Source: Lachnospiraceae bacterium UBA938 (GTDB lineage Bacteria > Bacillota > Clostridia > Lachnospirales > Lachnospiraceae). From it: a stretch of DNA of 16,188 bases. The notes beneath the pieces are model-generated. The model was not told where the DNA came from. It ran no database searches and was given only the letters and a program-made list of their open reading frames with translations. Location: NCBI GenBank assembly GCA_002293475.1, contig DBDG01000069.1, positions 1 to 16,188 of the forward strand, written 5' to 3'. Position numbers and translations under genes: made by a program. Shown here in pieces: positions 7,373 through 14,925 of the stretch (positions are counted from its first letter, which is position 1; each line of letters opens with the position of its first letter).

Positions 7373-7402
7373 GTATTCCGCAGTTTCCTGCGGAACTCCT
7401 TT
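7370..7402 (-). promoter_or_regulatory. Shine-Dalgarno, 8-bp GAAA hairpin, then start codon of the deacetylase gene
   Basis: The minus strand shows AAAGGAG (7402-7396), immediately followed by a perfect hairpin TTCCGCAG-GAAA-CTGCGGAA (7395-7376), then TAC and ATG 7372-7370. The linear spacing of 23 bases is too long for initiation, but folding the GNRA-capped stem would bring the site to within about 3 bases plus the helix. An arrangement of this kind is known from phage T4 gene 38. Confidence 0.6.
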
Positions 7403-7463
7403 ACTTTTATTTTTTTTCAACTAGTCTCTGTACTTTTGATACTCAAAATTTCTATATGCGACA

Positions 7464-8987
7464 TCAAAGCCGGTAAAACAAAACCAGTCCGAATATCCTG
7501 ATGTTGGGTACATCCGGCAGTTTTATCCCTTGCAGCATTTTATTATCCCCCTCCTTGACCCGGATTGTCTGGCTAAACAAATTGACGGTTCCGACTTTTT
7601 CATAAGCTTGGTAATCAGCCGTATACTTAAGACAATCCAAAGATTTTACCACCTTTTCCCCATAGCGCCCCTTATCCCACCAGTCGGAAAGTATCAGCTC
7701 AACCTTTTCCGCATGGTTTTCATATTGAAAGAGAAGATCGGCGGCAAAGTCTCCGTGTTCCGAACTTCCAATCACCAGAACGGCTTGCAGGTTCCGACAT
7801 TCCGCCGGAAGATACTGGCTCTGGCAGCTGATGTGATCCAGCCGGCCGTTCCCGGGGAGACTGACCTTGATTCCCTCCGTCTCAATATCAATCAGCCGGT
7901 TTTCATCTTCATATCCGTAATAATAGCCATTTTTGTCGAAACCCTCTTTATTGCCAAGAAGATGGCTGTTAAAAGCATTGGCATTATAGTATGGCTTTAG
8001 ATCAATGAACATTGTCTCTGTCGGCAGATCAGCTGGCGGCTTAGAAAAAGACCGGTCTTTTTTCCTATCCCGCAACGAAATAAATCGTTCATAAATCGCT
8101 TTATCCTGGTTAATCAGCTCGGTAAAATGATCCATGAATTCTTTGCTTTTCTGAGCCCAGCTGCCTTTCATCCGGTACTTGATAAGACGATTGCGTAAAG
8201 TCACCCATCTGGCGCCCTTGGCTTTCAGATCATATATAATATCATCTAACTGATGGCTGCCTGATTTTACGCTTATATGAGCAAGCAGCTCGGCAAAAGC
8301 GATCCGGCCCCTTCCCGCCGCTATCAGGGTATATGAGAAATTTTCAAACTCTGCCAGTTCCGGCGAATAAGCAAAGCTTGCTTCTTCATTGCCGCTCCAT
8401 TCCGCCGCCATCGAAAGCAGCTGTTCATATCCTTTCTGCGCTTCAACTTCTTCTTTCAGCCGCCGGATATTGTTGTGAATCACTTCTTCATCTCCCGGCA
8501 AGCTGCTGTCTGCCACCTTACAGATGCAGGCAAAGCTAGGGGAAGATGCCCCGTCTCTTAAGTTGAATTCGAGATTCCTTACCTGTCTCGTCATATCATC
8601 TACGTTAAAACTGTCATCTTTCCGGTGGCCGTGAATAACGATGCAATGCTCAGCGTGAACCTTCCCGCAGAATTCTGACCAAGGCAGATTGTACATATCG
8701 ACTCCCAGCATCACCGGATTGTTTGTCGCTAGGCCGGCTAGGATATATTCCTTCAGTTCATCATACTGTTGAAACAGTCGGAGATCCAGGTGGACTCCGC
8801 AGTAACGCTCTGCTGTCCGCTTCTGCTCATACATTGGCATCTCACTGCCAGGCAAAGTTGTCGGAGGCAGGATATGCCAGCTTTCAGCAAAAATATACCT
8901 GTGGTCACGGCCATAATAAGCGATCACACTGGCTAGGCAATCCTCGACACAGTTATAAAAGCTATCATGATAAAAGGGTAAATACAT
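7464..8987 (-). CDS. BtrH-like (C39/papain-fold) acyltransferase-like protein with C-terminal beta-sandwich domain
   Basis: The 507-residue protein has two parts. Residues 1 to about 140 resemble the BtrH N-terminal domain/C39-like fold: FYNCVEDCLASVIAYYG with likely nucleophile Cys13, NPVMLGVD, EHCIVIHG with His114, and FNVDD with Asp130 as a plausible triad. BtrH of butirosin biosynthesis moves an acyl group from an ACP to an amine. A helical part follows (about 140-310), similar in pattern to the PKS C-terminus. Residues about 325-507 look like a jelly-roll carbohydrate-binding type module (YYNANAF, VLVIGSSEHGDF, LILSDWWD, VPNIRIFGLVL). No signal peptide is seen. ATG 8987 overlaps the PKS end by 23 bases and has GGAAAG upstream; ATG 9050 would add 21 residues but overlap by 86. 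The likely role is N-acylation or release of the polyketide chain; the family call comes from motif reading only. Confidence 0.75.
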   Translation of the reverse strand: MYLPFYHDSFYNCVEDCLASVIAYYGRDHRYIFAESWHILPPTTLPGSEMPMYEQKRTAERYCGVHLDLRLFQQYDELKEYILAGLATNNPVMLGVDMYNLPWSEFCGKVHAEHCIVIHGHRKDDSFNVDDMTRQVRNLEFNLRDGASSPSFACICKVADSSLPGDEEVIHNNIRRLKEEVEAQKGYEQLLSMAAEWSGNEEASFAYSPELAEFENFSYTLIAAGRGRIAFAELLAHISVKSGSHQLDDIIYDLKAKGARWVTLRNRLIKYRMKGSWAQKSKEFMDHFTELINQDKAIYERFISLRDRKKDRSFSKPPADLPTETMFIDLKPYYNANAFNSHLLGNKEGFDKNGYYYGYEDENRLIDIETEGIKVSLPGNGRLDHISCQSQYLPAECRNLQAVLVIGSSEHGDFAADLLFQYENHAEKVELILSDWWDKGRYGEKVVKSLDCLKYTADYQAYEKVGTVNLFSQTIRVKEGDNKMLQGIKLPDVPNIRIFGLVLFYRL

Positions 8988-11900
8988 GTCTTTCCAGCTC
9001 TTCTTCCCGACGGATAATAGCTGCCAGATGTTCTCTGAACTTTTTTTCATCCGTCTGCTTAAATTCTTTCGTATAGGAGTATTTTACTATGATATTTCTC
9101 ATCTTTTCCCAGCCGCTGATGATATCCTGCTGCTGCTCATGCAGGCCGGCCGCCTCCGGGAACGCCTGGCTTAGCTGATAATGCTTAATTTTCAGAGCTT
9201 TGACAATCGCGCTATAGTCTTCCGACATCCGCTCTTGTTCACTTTGGAAGAATCCTTCTAATGAATCCACCTTGTCGATACAGTCAATGTAGGTTTTCAG
9301 CAGCTTTCGGCCGGCGGCCGTCCTGGCCTGGTTGTCTATGATGCCCCGCCGGTAGTCGGCAAACGCACCGGCAGCGGCCGGTTCCGGCAGCACCTGAGCC
9401 AGCCCCGACCCGCCCGACTTTATGAATTCAAATATATTGGGAAGCTCCGTTCCGGGCCGATAGATAATATCTTCCAGAACACTGCTGACAATGTCCATAT
9501 CGCTGTATTTCTCCAGAAAGCCCTCATAACATATCACTAAGTCTGAATAACCGATTGTAAGCTTATCATATACCATGCTGCCGTGATTCTTAGGTTCTAA
9601 TATATAAAAGCATTGCTCGGCATCATCAAATCCATAAATCAAGAAGGCGTGCGGCACATGCTGTTTTTGATAGCAGTCCCGCAGGTTCGGCTCAAAATAG
9701 CCGTCCACGCTCACCATAACCGGATTCCCCTGTTTTAATCCCTGACGAACCTTAGTGATTACATCTGATTTCCCCACATAGCTACTTATCCTGATCCCGC
9801 TTTCTTGCAGCAGTTCCGCCAAGGGTGCCAAGGGCAGATATTCTTCATTTATTGTAATGCTTCCGCTTTTCCCCTTATCTTTATCATCCATGCTTCTGTG
9901 ATCAGAATATGTCACGATATCATTCATCAGAAAGGGCTGAATATTTGCTCCCGAAGAGAGAATGACCGGCAGCAGTCCTGAATAAAAGCAGTTCTTATAA
10001 TAAGGACCCGCCAAAGGCTCGACTCCTTCTAGCATAATCCGGCTGCCGCCGCTGTCATAAGAGTACTCCGACGCTCCTGCCGGCGCTCCTGCCGGTGCTA
10101 CTGTCGGTGCTCCTGCCGACGCTCCCGTCGGTGCTACTGCCGGCACTATTTTCCCGGTTCTTTCCGACGGCACTTCCTGGCTCCGGTCGGCATGTAGGGC
10201 TAGGCTGACGATGGAGTTGAAGCTATAAAGATCAGAAAGTGTCAGCATTATGCCGCTTTCTTCCATATCCAGTTCCGCTTTTACCGCCAATATAGAATTG
10301 CCTCCCAGTCCGGAAAAACTGCTGTTTACATCCACTTCGGTCAGTCCCAGGACACCGCCAAGTACATCAGCGACCCGGCGTTCTGTCGCGGTGAACTCTT
10401 TCTTGCCGGTCAATATGACCGCTGGCTTGATATTCTGGACTCCCTTCCCGGACTGGCCTGATTCCGGCGGGCGATGGCCGCTCATGCCTCTGGCCAGAAG
10501 TTCCGGTGACAAGGGAGGCAGATAGGCCCTTGGGGCAGAAAGCAGCCGGGAAACCGCCGGCTTTCCCACGATCAGCTGTTCCCAGCCGCCAGCCGTCCCA
10601 CTGGCGGCTATCAGCCGGTCCAGAACCGCAAGGGCGGCTTGGTTGCTAATGGGCGGAAATATTTCCTGCTTCAGATCCACTCCATAGGCTACCGCCATTC
10701 CTGTTTCAGCAAATGCCGGCCAGTTGACTGCCGTTATCTTTTTCCCTGCCCGGGCACCAAACTGAGCATAGGCATCCATGAACTTATTGGCCGCCGTATA
10801 GTCGCACTGCCCGGCATCCGCGATGACGGACGAAACCGAAGAGTACAGGATGAAGAAATCCGGCCTGTCCGCCTCGGTCAGATGATCCAGCAGGGCTGTT
10901 CCCAGGGTTTTGGGTGCCAAGACTTCCCGGATCTGCTCCTCGTCCCGGTTGCGCAGAAAACCGTTACCGGCCACCCCGGCGGCATGGATTACCCCACGTA
11001 CCGGGCCGAACCGGCTTCTTGCTTCCGCCAGGACGCGGATCATGCTTTCTTCCTCGGTAACTATGGCGCTGCGTATCAACACCTGACAACCCCTTTCCCG
11101 GATCGCTTTCAGTCTCGCTGATTTCTCTTTTATAGCCGGATCAGTGCTTTCCTCTTCCGGAAAGTGGCTTCTGTTAATAAGAAGAAGATTTATCCGGGCA
11201 GCCTGACTAAGATGTTCTGCCGTCAGCAATCCTAGGGCACCCATTCCGCCGGTAATTACATAAAGTCCTCCTTCCCGGAGCCTAGGCACTTCCGGTTTCG
11301 CCAGAGCCGGTACCGGTTCTAAAGGGGCATATTCCATTTCTTGGATGTAGCGCCGGTTATCCCGGTATGCCACGATTGCATCGGCTCCGTCAGCCAGGAT
11401 TTCCTCCCTGATAAGCGCCATGTCGGTATCACTGTCGATATCGACACATTTTCGGGTCAGCCGCCGGTATTCGTCGGGCAGTGCCAAGGCAAGGCCAAAC
11501 ATTGCGGCATCAGCCGGATTGGGATCCTGGAACGTTGCCCCGACGGGAAAAGCCTGGCTGCCCACCAGCGTCAGCCGCAAAGCTGTACCGCTTAAATAGG
11601 CGATGAGGCCTTTGACTATTCTGCTGACCGCGTAAACCCCTTTTTCGAGCTGGGCTGCCAATGAGCGCTCCGGCGCGCCCGCATCCGGTGTCTCCCGGCC
11701 GGAACGGTCTTCCGGCAGCGTTCCGGCGAAAACTATATGAAAGGAGCTATGTCCGGCCTGTCTCAGCCGGCGGGCAAGCCCCGCAAAATCTTCCTCTGTA
11801 TGGCAGCTGTCCAGATTCACAGGCGTCAGTGCAGGGTCTTGCTCCGCTAAAGCTTCCTTTAGCTTACATGCCGCCCGGTCATTGCTCCTGACTAAGATGA

Positions 11901-14900
11901 TGCCGCCGCTTTGCCGCACAAGACGGTCAGGAAGAAGCGCCGCTTCTTTCCAGCTCATCCGGCATGCATCATGGATATGGGGAGCCGGGGCAATGCTTTG
12001 TCCCGCCTTCTTCACGGTATAATCGGTCGCGGTCAGCAGCACCCTCCCTTCCGGGTCGGTAACGGTAATATCAAACGTCGCCAGCTCCTCCGTCTGCTGT
12101 CTGTCCTTCCGCTTTACATAGCTACATATATCGCGAGTGAGCGGCTGGTAGATGGTGACCTTCCGATAAGAAAAAGGCAGATATAATCCCTTTCCCACCG
12201 TCCGCAGGGAGGTATTGGCTGCTTCATCCAGAAGGGCGGGGTAAAGCTGGTACGCTTTTGCTTCCTCAAGGTATTTTTCGGGCAAGGATAAAAAAGCAAG
12301 GGTTTCTGTCCCGTTGGTATAGAGCTCATCCCCGCATTCCCAGCGGTCGGACATCTCAATTGATGCGCCCGCTTCATAACCATAGTTCTGAGGCTTACCG
12401 CTGCCACAGCTTTTCCTGATAGCTCCCAGATCGATATGCAGCTCCTCCGGAAAATGCAGTGACAGGCTCCCTTGGGCATGCATCACCCAGTCCCGGTTTC
12501 CCCCCTCTTGATCTTGGCCGGCAACCCGGCCAATGATGGTAAATCGTCCGGCTTCCTCCTCGCCCACCCGGATAACCAAGTGCACGGTTACTTCTTCATC
12601 TTCTTTAAGCAACAGCGGCGACATAAAAACCAGATCCTTGATTACCACCGGACTGTCTCCGTAACGGCTTTTCATGGCTGCCTTAATCATCTCGATATAT
12701 GAAGTTCCGGGGAGAAGCGGGATTCCTGCCACCACATGGTCTTTGATCTCCCAAGTATCCCGGGTGCGGAACCGGCTTTCAAATATGACCCGGTCATAGG
12801 TATCGGCCGCCAACCTGTGCAAAAGGGGATGCAGCCGACTTGACGCCATGACATGGGGAGCCACGTCGACCGTCTTGCGGGTTACAGGCTTGACCCAGTG
12901 CGTGGTTTTCATAAAAGGATAGGTGGGCAGACTGATTTTTTTAGCGGCCCCCTGGCCGGCCAACCGGGAAAAATCCGGCTCGGCGCCTTGGACAAACAAG
13001 CGCGCCAAGGTGATGATTCCCTCTTCCCTTGCGATGCTTTCCGTTTTTATCTGACGGAGGACAGACGCCGCTCTTTCGGTCAGTTCCTGCTTACGTTCCG
13101 GATCTGTCTCAGCTTTACTGATCAGTAGTTCCGGCTTCCGCTCCTGATCCGGATCGGCTTTGCTGATCGGTAGTTCATCGGCCAGGCTTCCGCCGTTTAC
13201 GGCCTCCGCCGCCAGACTGGCCAGATAAAGAAGCTCCAGCTTGTGGCGCAGCTCGGCTATGTCCCGAAAGCACAGCGCGGCCCGGAAGGTTCCCCGATAC
13301 CTTCCCGTGCCGGCGGTCAGCATCAGAAGTTCCGGATCCAAATCCGGCTGACGATGAAGAATCTCCTGGTATTTCCAGAGATAGTTAAGCACGCCTTCCT
13401 TGCTGTCCGCAGAAACCGGCAGCAGCCGGCAGGTCGGCTCGGCGCCGGCCGCCCGGAGTGCTTCCGGAGCTTCTTCAAGGATGATGTGGCAGTTCGTCCC
13501 GCTTAAGCCGTAACCGCTGACGCCGCAGCGGCGGATCCCACATTCCGGTTGCCATTCCCGGAGCCTAGTGTTAACATATACCGGGCTGTTCTCAAAAGCG
13601 ATCCGGGGATTGGGTGAAGTGAAATTAATCGACGGAGCCAGCTGCTTGTTTTTTAGGGAAAAAATCGCCTTAATCATGCTGGCACAACCGGCAGCATGCT
13701 CCAGATGCCCCATATTGCTTTTCACCGACCCCACCCCGCAAAACTGTTTTTTGTCCGTATATCCGGCAAAGGCTTTCGTGATGCCGGCAATTTCAATCGG
13801 GTCGCCCAGAGCTGTTCCGGTTCCATGGGCTTCGATATAGGAAATGGTTTCCGGATCGATATCGGCTTTTTTCCAGGCTAGGCGGATTACTTCTGCCTGA
13901 GCATCTGAATTGGGGGAGGTAAGATTGGCCGAGGTGCCGTCCTGATTGATGGCGGTTCCCTTGATCACGGCATGGATGATATCGCCGTCCTTTTGTGCCT
14001 TGGCCAATGGTTTGAGAATCAGCACCCCGACACCTTCACCCCAGCCGGCACCTTGGGACTGATAATCAAAACTCCGGGTTTTTCCATCTTCGGCATTGAT
14101 GCCGACATCCTCTCCGTCCCGCAGACTGACCAGCGGCAGCAGGTCGAATTTACACGATCCGGCCAGAGCCACGTCGCAATCTCCTCCCAGCAAGGCCTCA
14201 CAGGCGGTATGGATGGCTACCATGACCGAGGAGCAGGCGGTATCCACAATCATGCAGGGGCCGTGTAAGTCAAGCAGGTAAGCAAGCCGGCCCGCGATCA
14301 GCCCGTTCAGGTTGCCGGAGACCCCCATTGCCTTCATGTCAGGGTTCAGGGTATTAACAAATTCCTTATATATAATGCCAAAATCCGTGCTGTGGCCGAT
14401 ATAGATACCGGTCCGGCTGCCTGACAGCCGTCCGTTCCCATAACCCGCTTCTTCGATTGCCGTGTAAGCCACCTCAAGGATATTCCGCTGTTCGGGGCTC
14501 ATCAAGCTGGCTTCCGTAGGAGATATTCCGAAGAACTGATGGTCAAAGCAGTCGCTGTCCGCCAGAAACCCCCCGGCATAATATCCCTTACCGCTGTCAT
14601 ACTCTTCCCGGCGGGCTACCATTTCTTCGGTCTGAAGCTGGCGGTGCCGGGGAAAATCACCGACGCAATTGGCGCCGGACACCAGGTTCTGCCAGAATTC
14701 TTCGGCATTGTCCGCCATGGGAAAGCGACAGGCTAGGCCGATAATGGCAATGTCGCTGGCGCGGGCTTCACTCTCACGCGATCCTTCTTCATGGACTCGG
14801 ACTACCTTTTCGACTTCTTTTCGGACTTCTTTTTGGACTTCTGTTCGGACTTCTTTTCGGACTTGTTTTCGGACTTTTTCCTGGCCGGACTCATAGGCCA

Positions 14901-14925
14901 GGCTGCTCAGATCAATCTTCATCAT
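8965..14925 (-). CDS. Single-module AT-less type I polyketide synthase (KS-DH-KR-ACP) fused to a BtrH-like domain
   Basis: The 1986-residue enzyme reads in order: a charged helix (15-44); KS (about 57-487; Cys231 in DTACSS, His367 in EAHGTGT, His407 in NMGHLEH); a linker with a 15-residue duplication ending in LPTYPF (666-671), where no AT motif is present; DH (about 697-975; His730 in DHVVAGIPLLPG, Asp900 in YPALLDEAAN); KR (about 990-1450; TGGMGALG at 1225-1232, Lys1339, Ser1363, Tyr1376, Asn1380); ACP (about 1510-1580; GGNS, phosphopantetheine Ser1544); an Ala/Pro/Gly linker; and a BtrH/C39-like domain (about 1627-1985; Cys1646, His1759, Glu1777). No ER, methyltransferase or thioesterase is visible. 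Malonyl units are presumably supplied by the neighbouring discrete AT, giving unsaturated chains by iteration. The gene overlaps that AT gene by 14 bases. AAAGGA upstream favours the second ATG (14922). Confidence 0.93.
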   Translation of the reverse strand: MMKIDLSSLAYESGQEKVRKQVRKEVRTEVQKEVRKEVEKVVRVHEEGSRESEARASDIAIIGLACRFPMADNAEEFWQNLVSGANCVGDFPRHRQLQTEEMVARREEYDSGKGYYAGGFLADSDCFDHQFFGISPTEASLMSPEQRNILEVAYTAIEEAGYGNGRLSGSRTGIYIGHSTDFGIIYKEFVNTLNPDMKAMGVSGNLNGLIAGRLAYLLDLHGPCMIVDTACSSVMVAIHTACEALLGGDCDVALAGSCKFDLLPLVSLRDGEDVGINAEDGKTRSFDYQSQGAGWGEGVGVLILKPLAKAQKDGDIIHAVIKGTAINQDGTSANLTSPNSDAQAEVIRLAWKKADIDPETISYIEAHGTGTALGDPIEIAGITKAFAGYTDKKQFCGVGSVKSNMGHLEHAAGCASMIKAIFSLKNKQLAPSINFTSPNPRIAFENSPVYVNTRLREWQPECGIRRCGVSGYGLSGTNCHIILEEAPEALRAAGAEPTCRLLPVSADSKEGVLNYLWKYQEILHRQPDLDPELLMLTAGTGRYRGTFRAALCFRDIAELRHKLELLYLASLAAEAVNGGSLADELPISKADPDQERKPELLISKAETDPERKQELTERAASVLRQIKTESIAREEGIITLARLFVQGAEPDFSRLAGQGAAKKISLPTYPFMKTTHWVKPVTRKTVDVAPHVMASSRLHPLLHRLAADTYDRVIFESRFRTRDTWEIKDHVVAGIPLLPGTSYIEMIKAAMKSRYGDSPVVIKDLVFMSPLLLKEDEEVTVHLVIRVGEEEAGRFTIIGRVAGQDQEGGNRDWVMHAQGSLSLHFPEELHIDLGAIRKSCGSGKPQNYGYEAGASIEMSDRWECGDELYTNGTETLAFLSLPEKYLEEAKAYQLYPALLDEAANTSLRTVGKGLYLPFSYRKVTIYQPLTRDICSYVKRKDRQQTEELATFDITVTDPEGRVLLTATDYTVKKAGQSIAPAPHIHDACRMSWKEAALLPDRLVRQSGGIILVRSNDRAACKLKEALAEQDPALTPVNLDSCHTEEDFAGLARRLRQAGHSSFHIVFAGTLPEDRSGRETPDAGAPERSLAAQLEKGVYAVSRIVKGLIAYLSGTALRLTLVGSQAFPVGATFQDPNPADAAMFGLALALPDEYRRLTRKCVDIDSDTDMALIREEILADGADAIVAYRDNRRYIQEMEYAPLEPVPALAKPEVPRLREGGLYVITGGMGALGLLTAEHLSQAARINLLLINRSHFPEEESTDPAIKEKSARLKAIRERGCQVLIRSAIVTEEESMIRVLAEARSRFGPVRGVIHAAGVAGNGFLRNRDEEQIREVLAPKTLGTALLDHLTEADRPDFFILYSSVSSVIADAGQCDYTAANKFMDAYAQFGARAGKKITAVNWPAFAETGMAVAYGVDLKQEIFPPISNQAALAVLDRLIAASGTAGGWEQLIVGKPAVSRLLSAPRAYLPPLSPELLARGMSGHRPPESGQSGKGVQNIKPAVILTGKKEFTATERRVADVLGGVLGLTEVDVNSSFSGLGGNSILAVKAELDMEESGIMLTLSDLYSFNSIVSLALHADRSQEVPSERTGKIVPAVAPTGASAGAPTVAPAGAPAGASEYSYDSGGSRIMLEGVEPLAGPYYKNCFYSGLLPVILSSGANIQPFLMNDIVTYSDHRSMDDKDKGKSGSITINEEYLPLAPLAELLQESGIRISSYVGKSDVITKVRQGLKQGNPVMVSVDGYFEPNLRDCYQKQHVPHAFLIYGFDDAEQCFYILEPKNHGSMVYDKLTIGYSDLVICYEGFLEKYSDMDIVSSVLEDIIYRPGTELPNIFEFIKSGGSGLAQVLPEPAAAGAFADYRRGIIDNQARTAAGRKLLKTYIDCIDKVDSLEGFFQSEQERMSEDYSAIVKALKIKHYQLSQAFPEAAGLHEQQQDIISGWEKMRNIIVKYSYTKEFKQTDEKKFREHLAAIIRREEELERHVFTLLS
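10066..10142 (-). repeat. 12-bp repeats encoding an Ala/Pro/Gly linker in the PKS
   Basis: About six imperfect 12-base units of the form GCACCGACAGTAGCACCGGC-like sequence encode APTGASAGAPTVAPAGAPAG-type residues (about 1597-1619). They join the ACP to the C-terminal BtrH-like domain and resemble flexible interdomain tethers. The repetitive DNA may change length by slippage in steps of four residues. Confidence 0.7.
13082..13171 (-). repeat. Imperfect tandem duplication of 45 bp in the KS-DH linker
   Basis: Two adjacent 45-base copies (13082-13126 and 13127-13171) encode ISKADPDQERKPEL and ISKAETDPERKQEL (about residues 587-616). The unit lies in the post-KS linker where cis-AT synthases would carry the AT, so it probably alters a surface loop only. 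Confidence 0.7.
14794..14877 (-). repeat. 12-bp tandem repeats encoding a valine-every-four-residues helix at the PKS N-terminus
   Basis: About seven copies related to GTCCGAAAAGAA encode the pattern V-R-K-E, with Val at residues 18, 22, 26, 30, 34, 38 and 42. The segment is predicted to be an amphipathic, highly charged helix directly before the KS, in the position of a docking or dimerisation element. Confidence 0.75.

Noticed and set aside
7530..8000. A plus-strand frame of 156 residues opposite the BtrH-like gene
   Set aside because: No initiation signal or family motif; the opposite strand encodes a coherent protein.
12900..13500. A degenerate acyltransferase domain between KS and DH
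   Set aside because: No GHSxG, no FPGQG and no xxFH motif occurs in residues 490-690; about 200 residues match the linker left in AT-less synthases, not a decayed AT.
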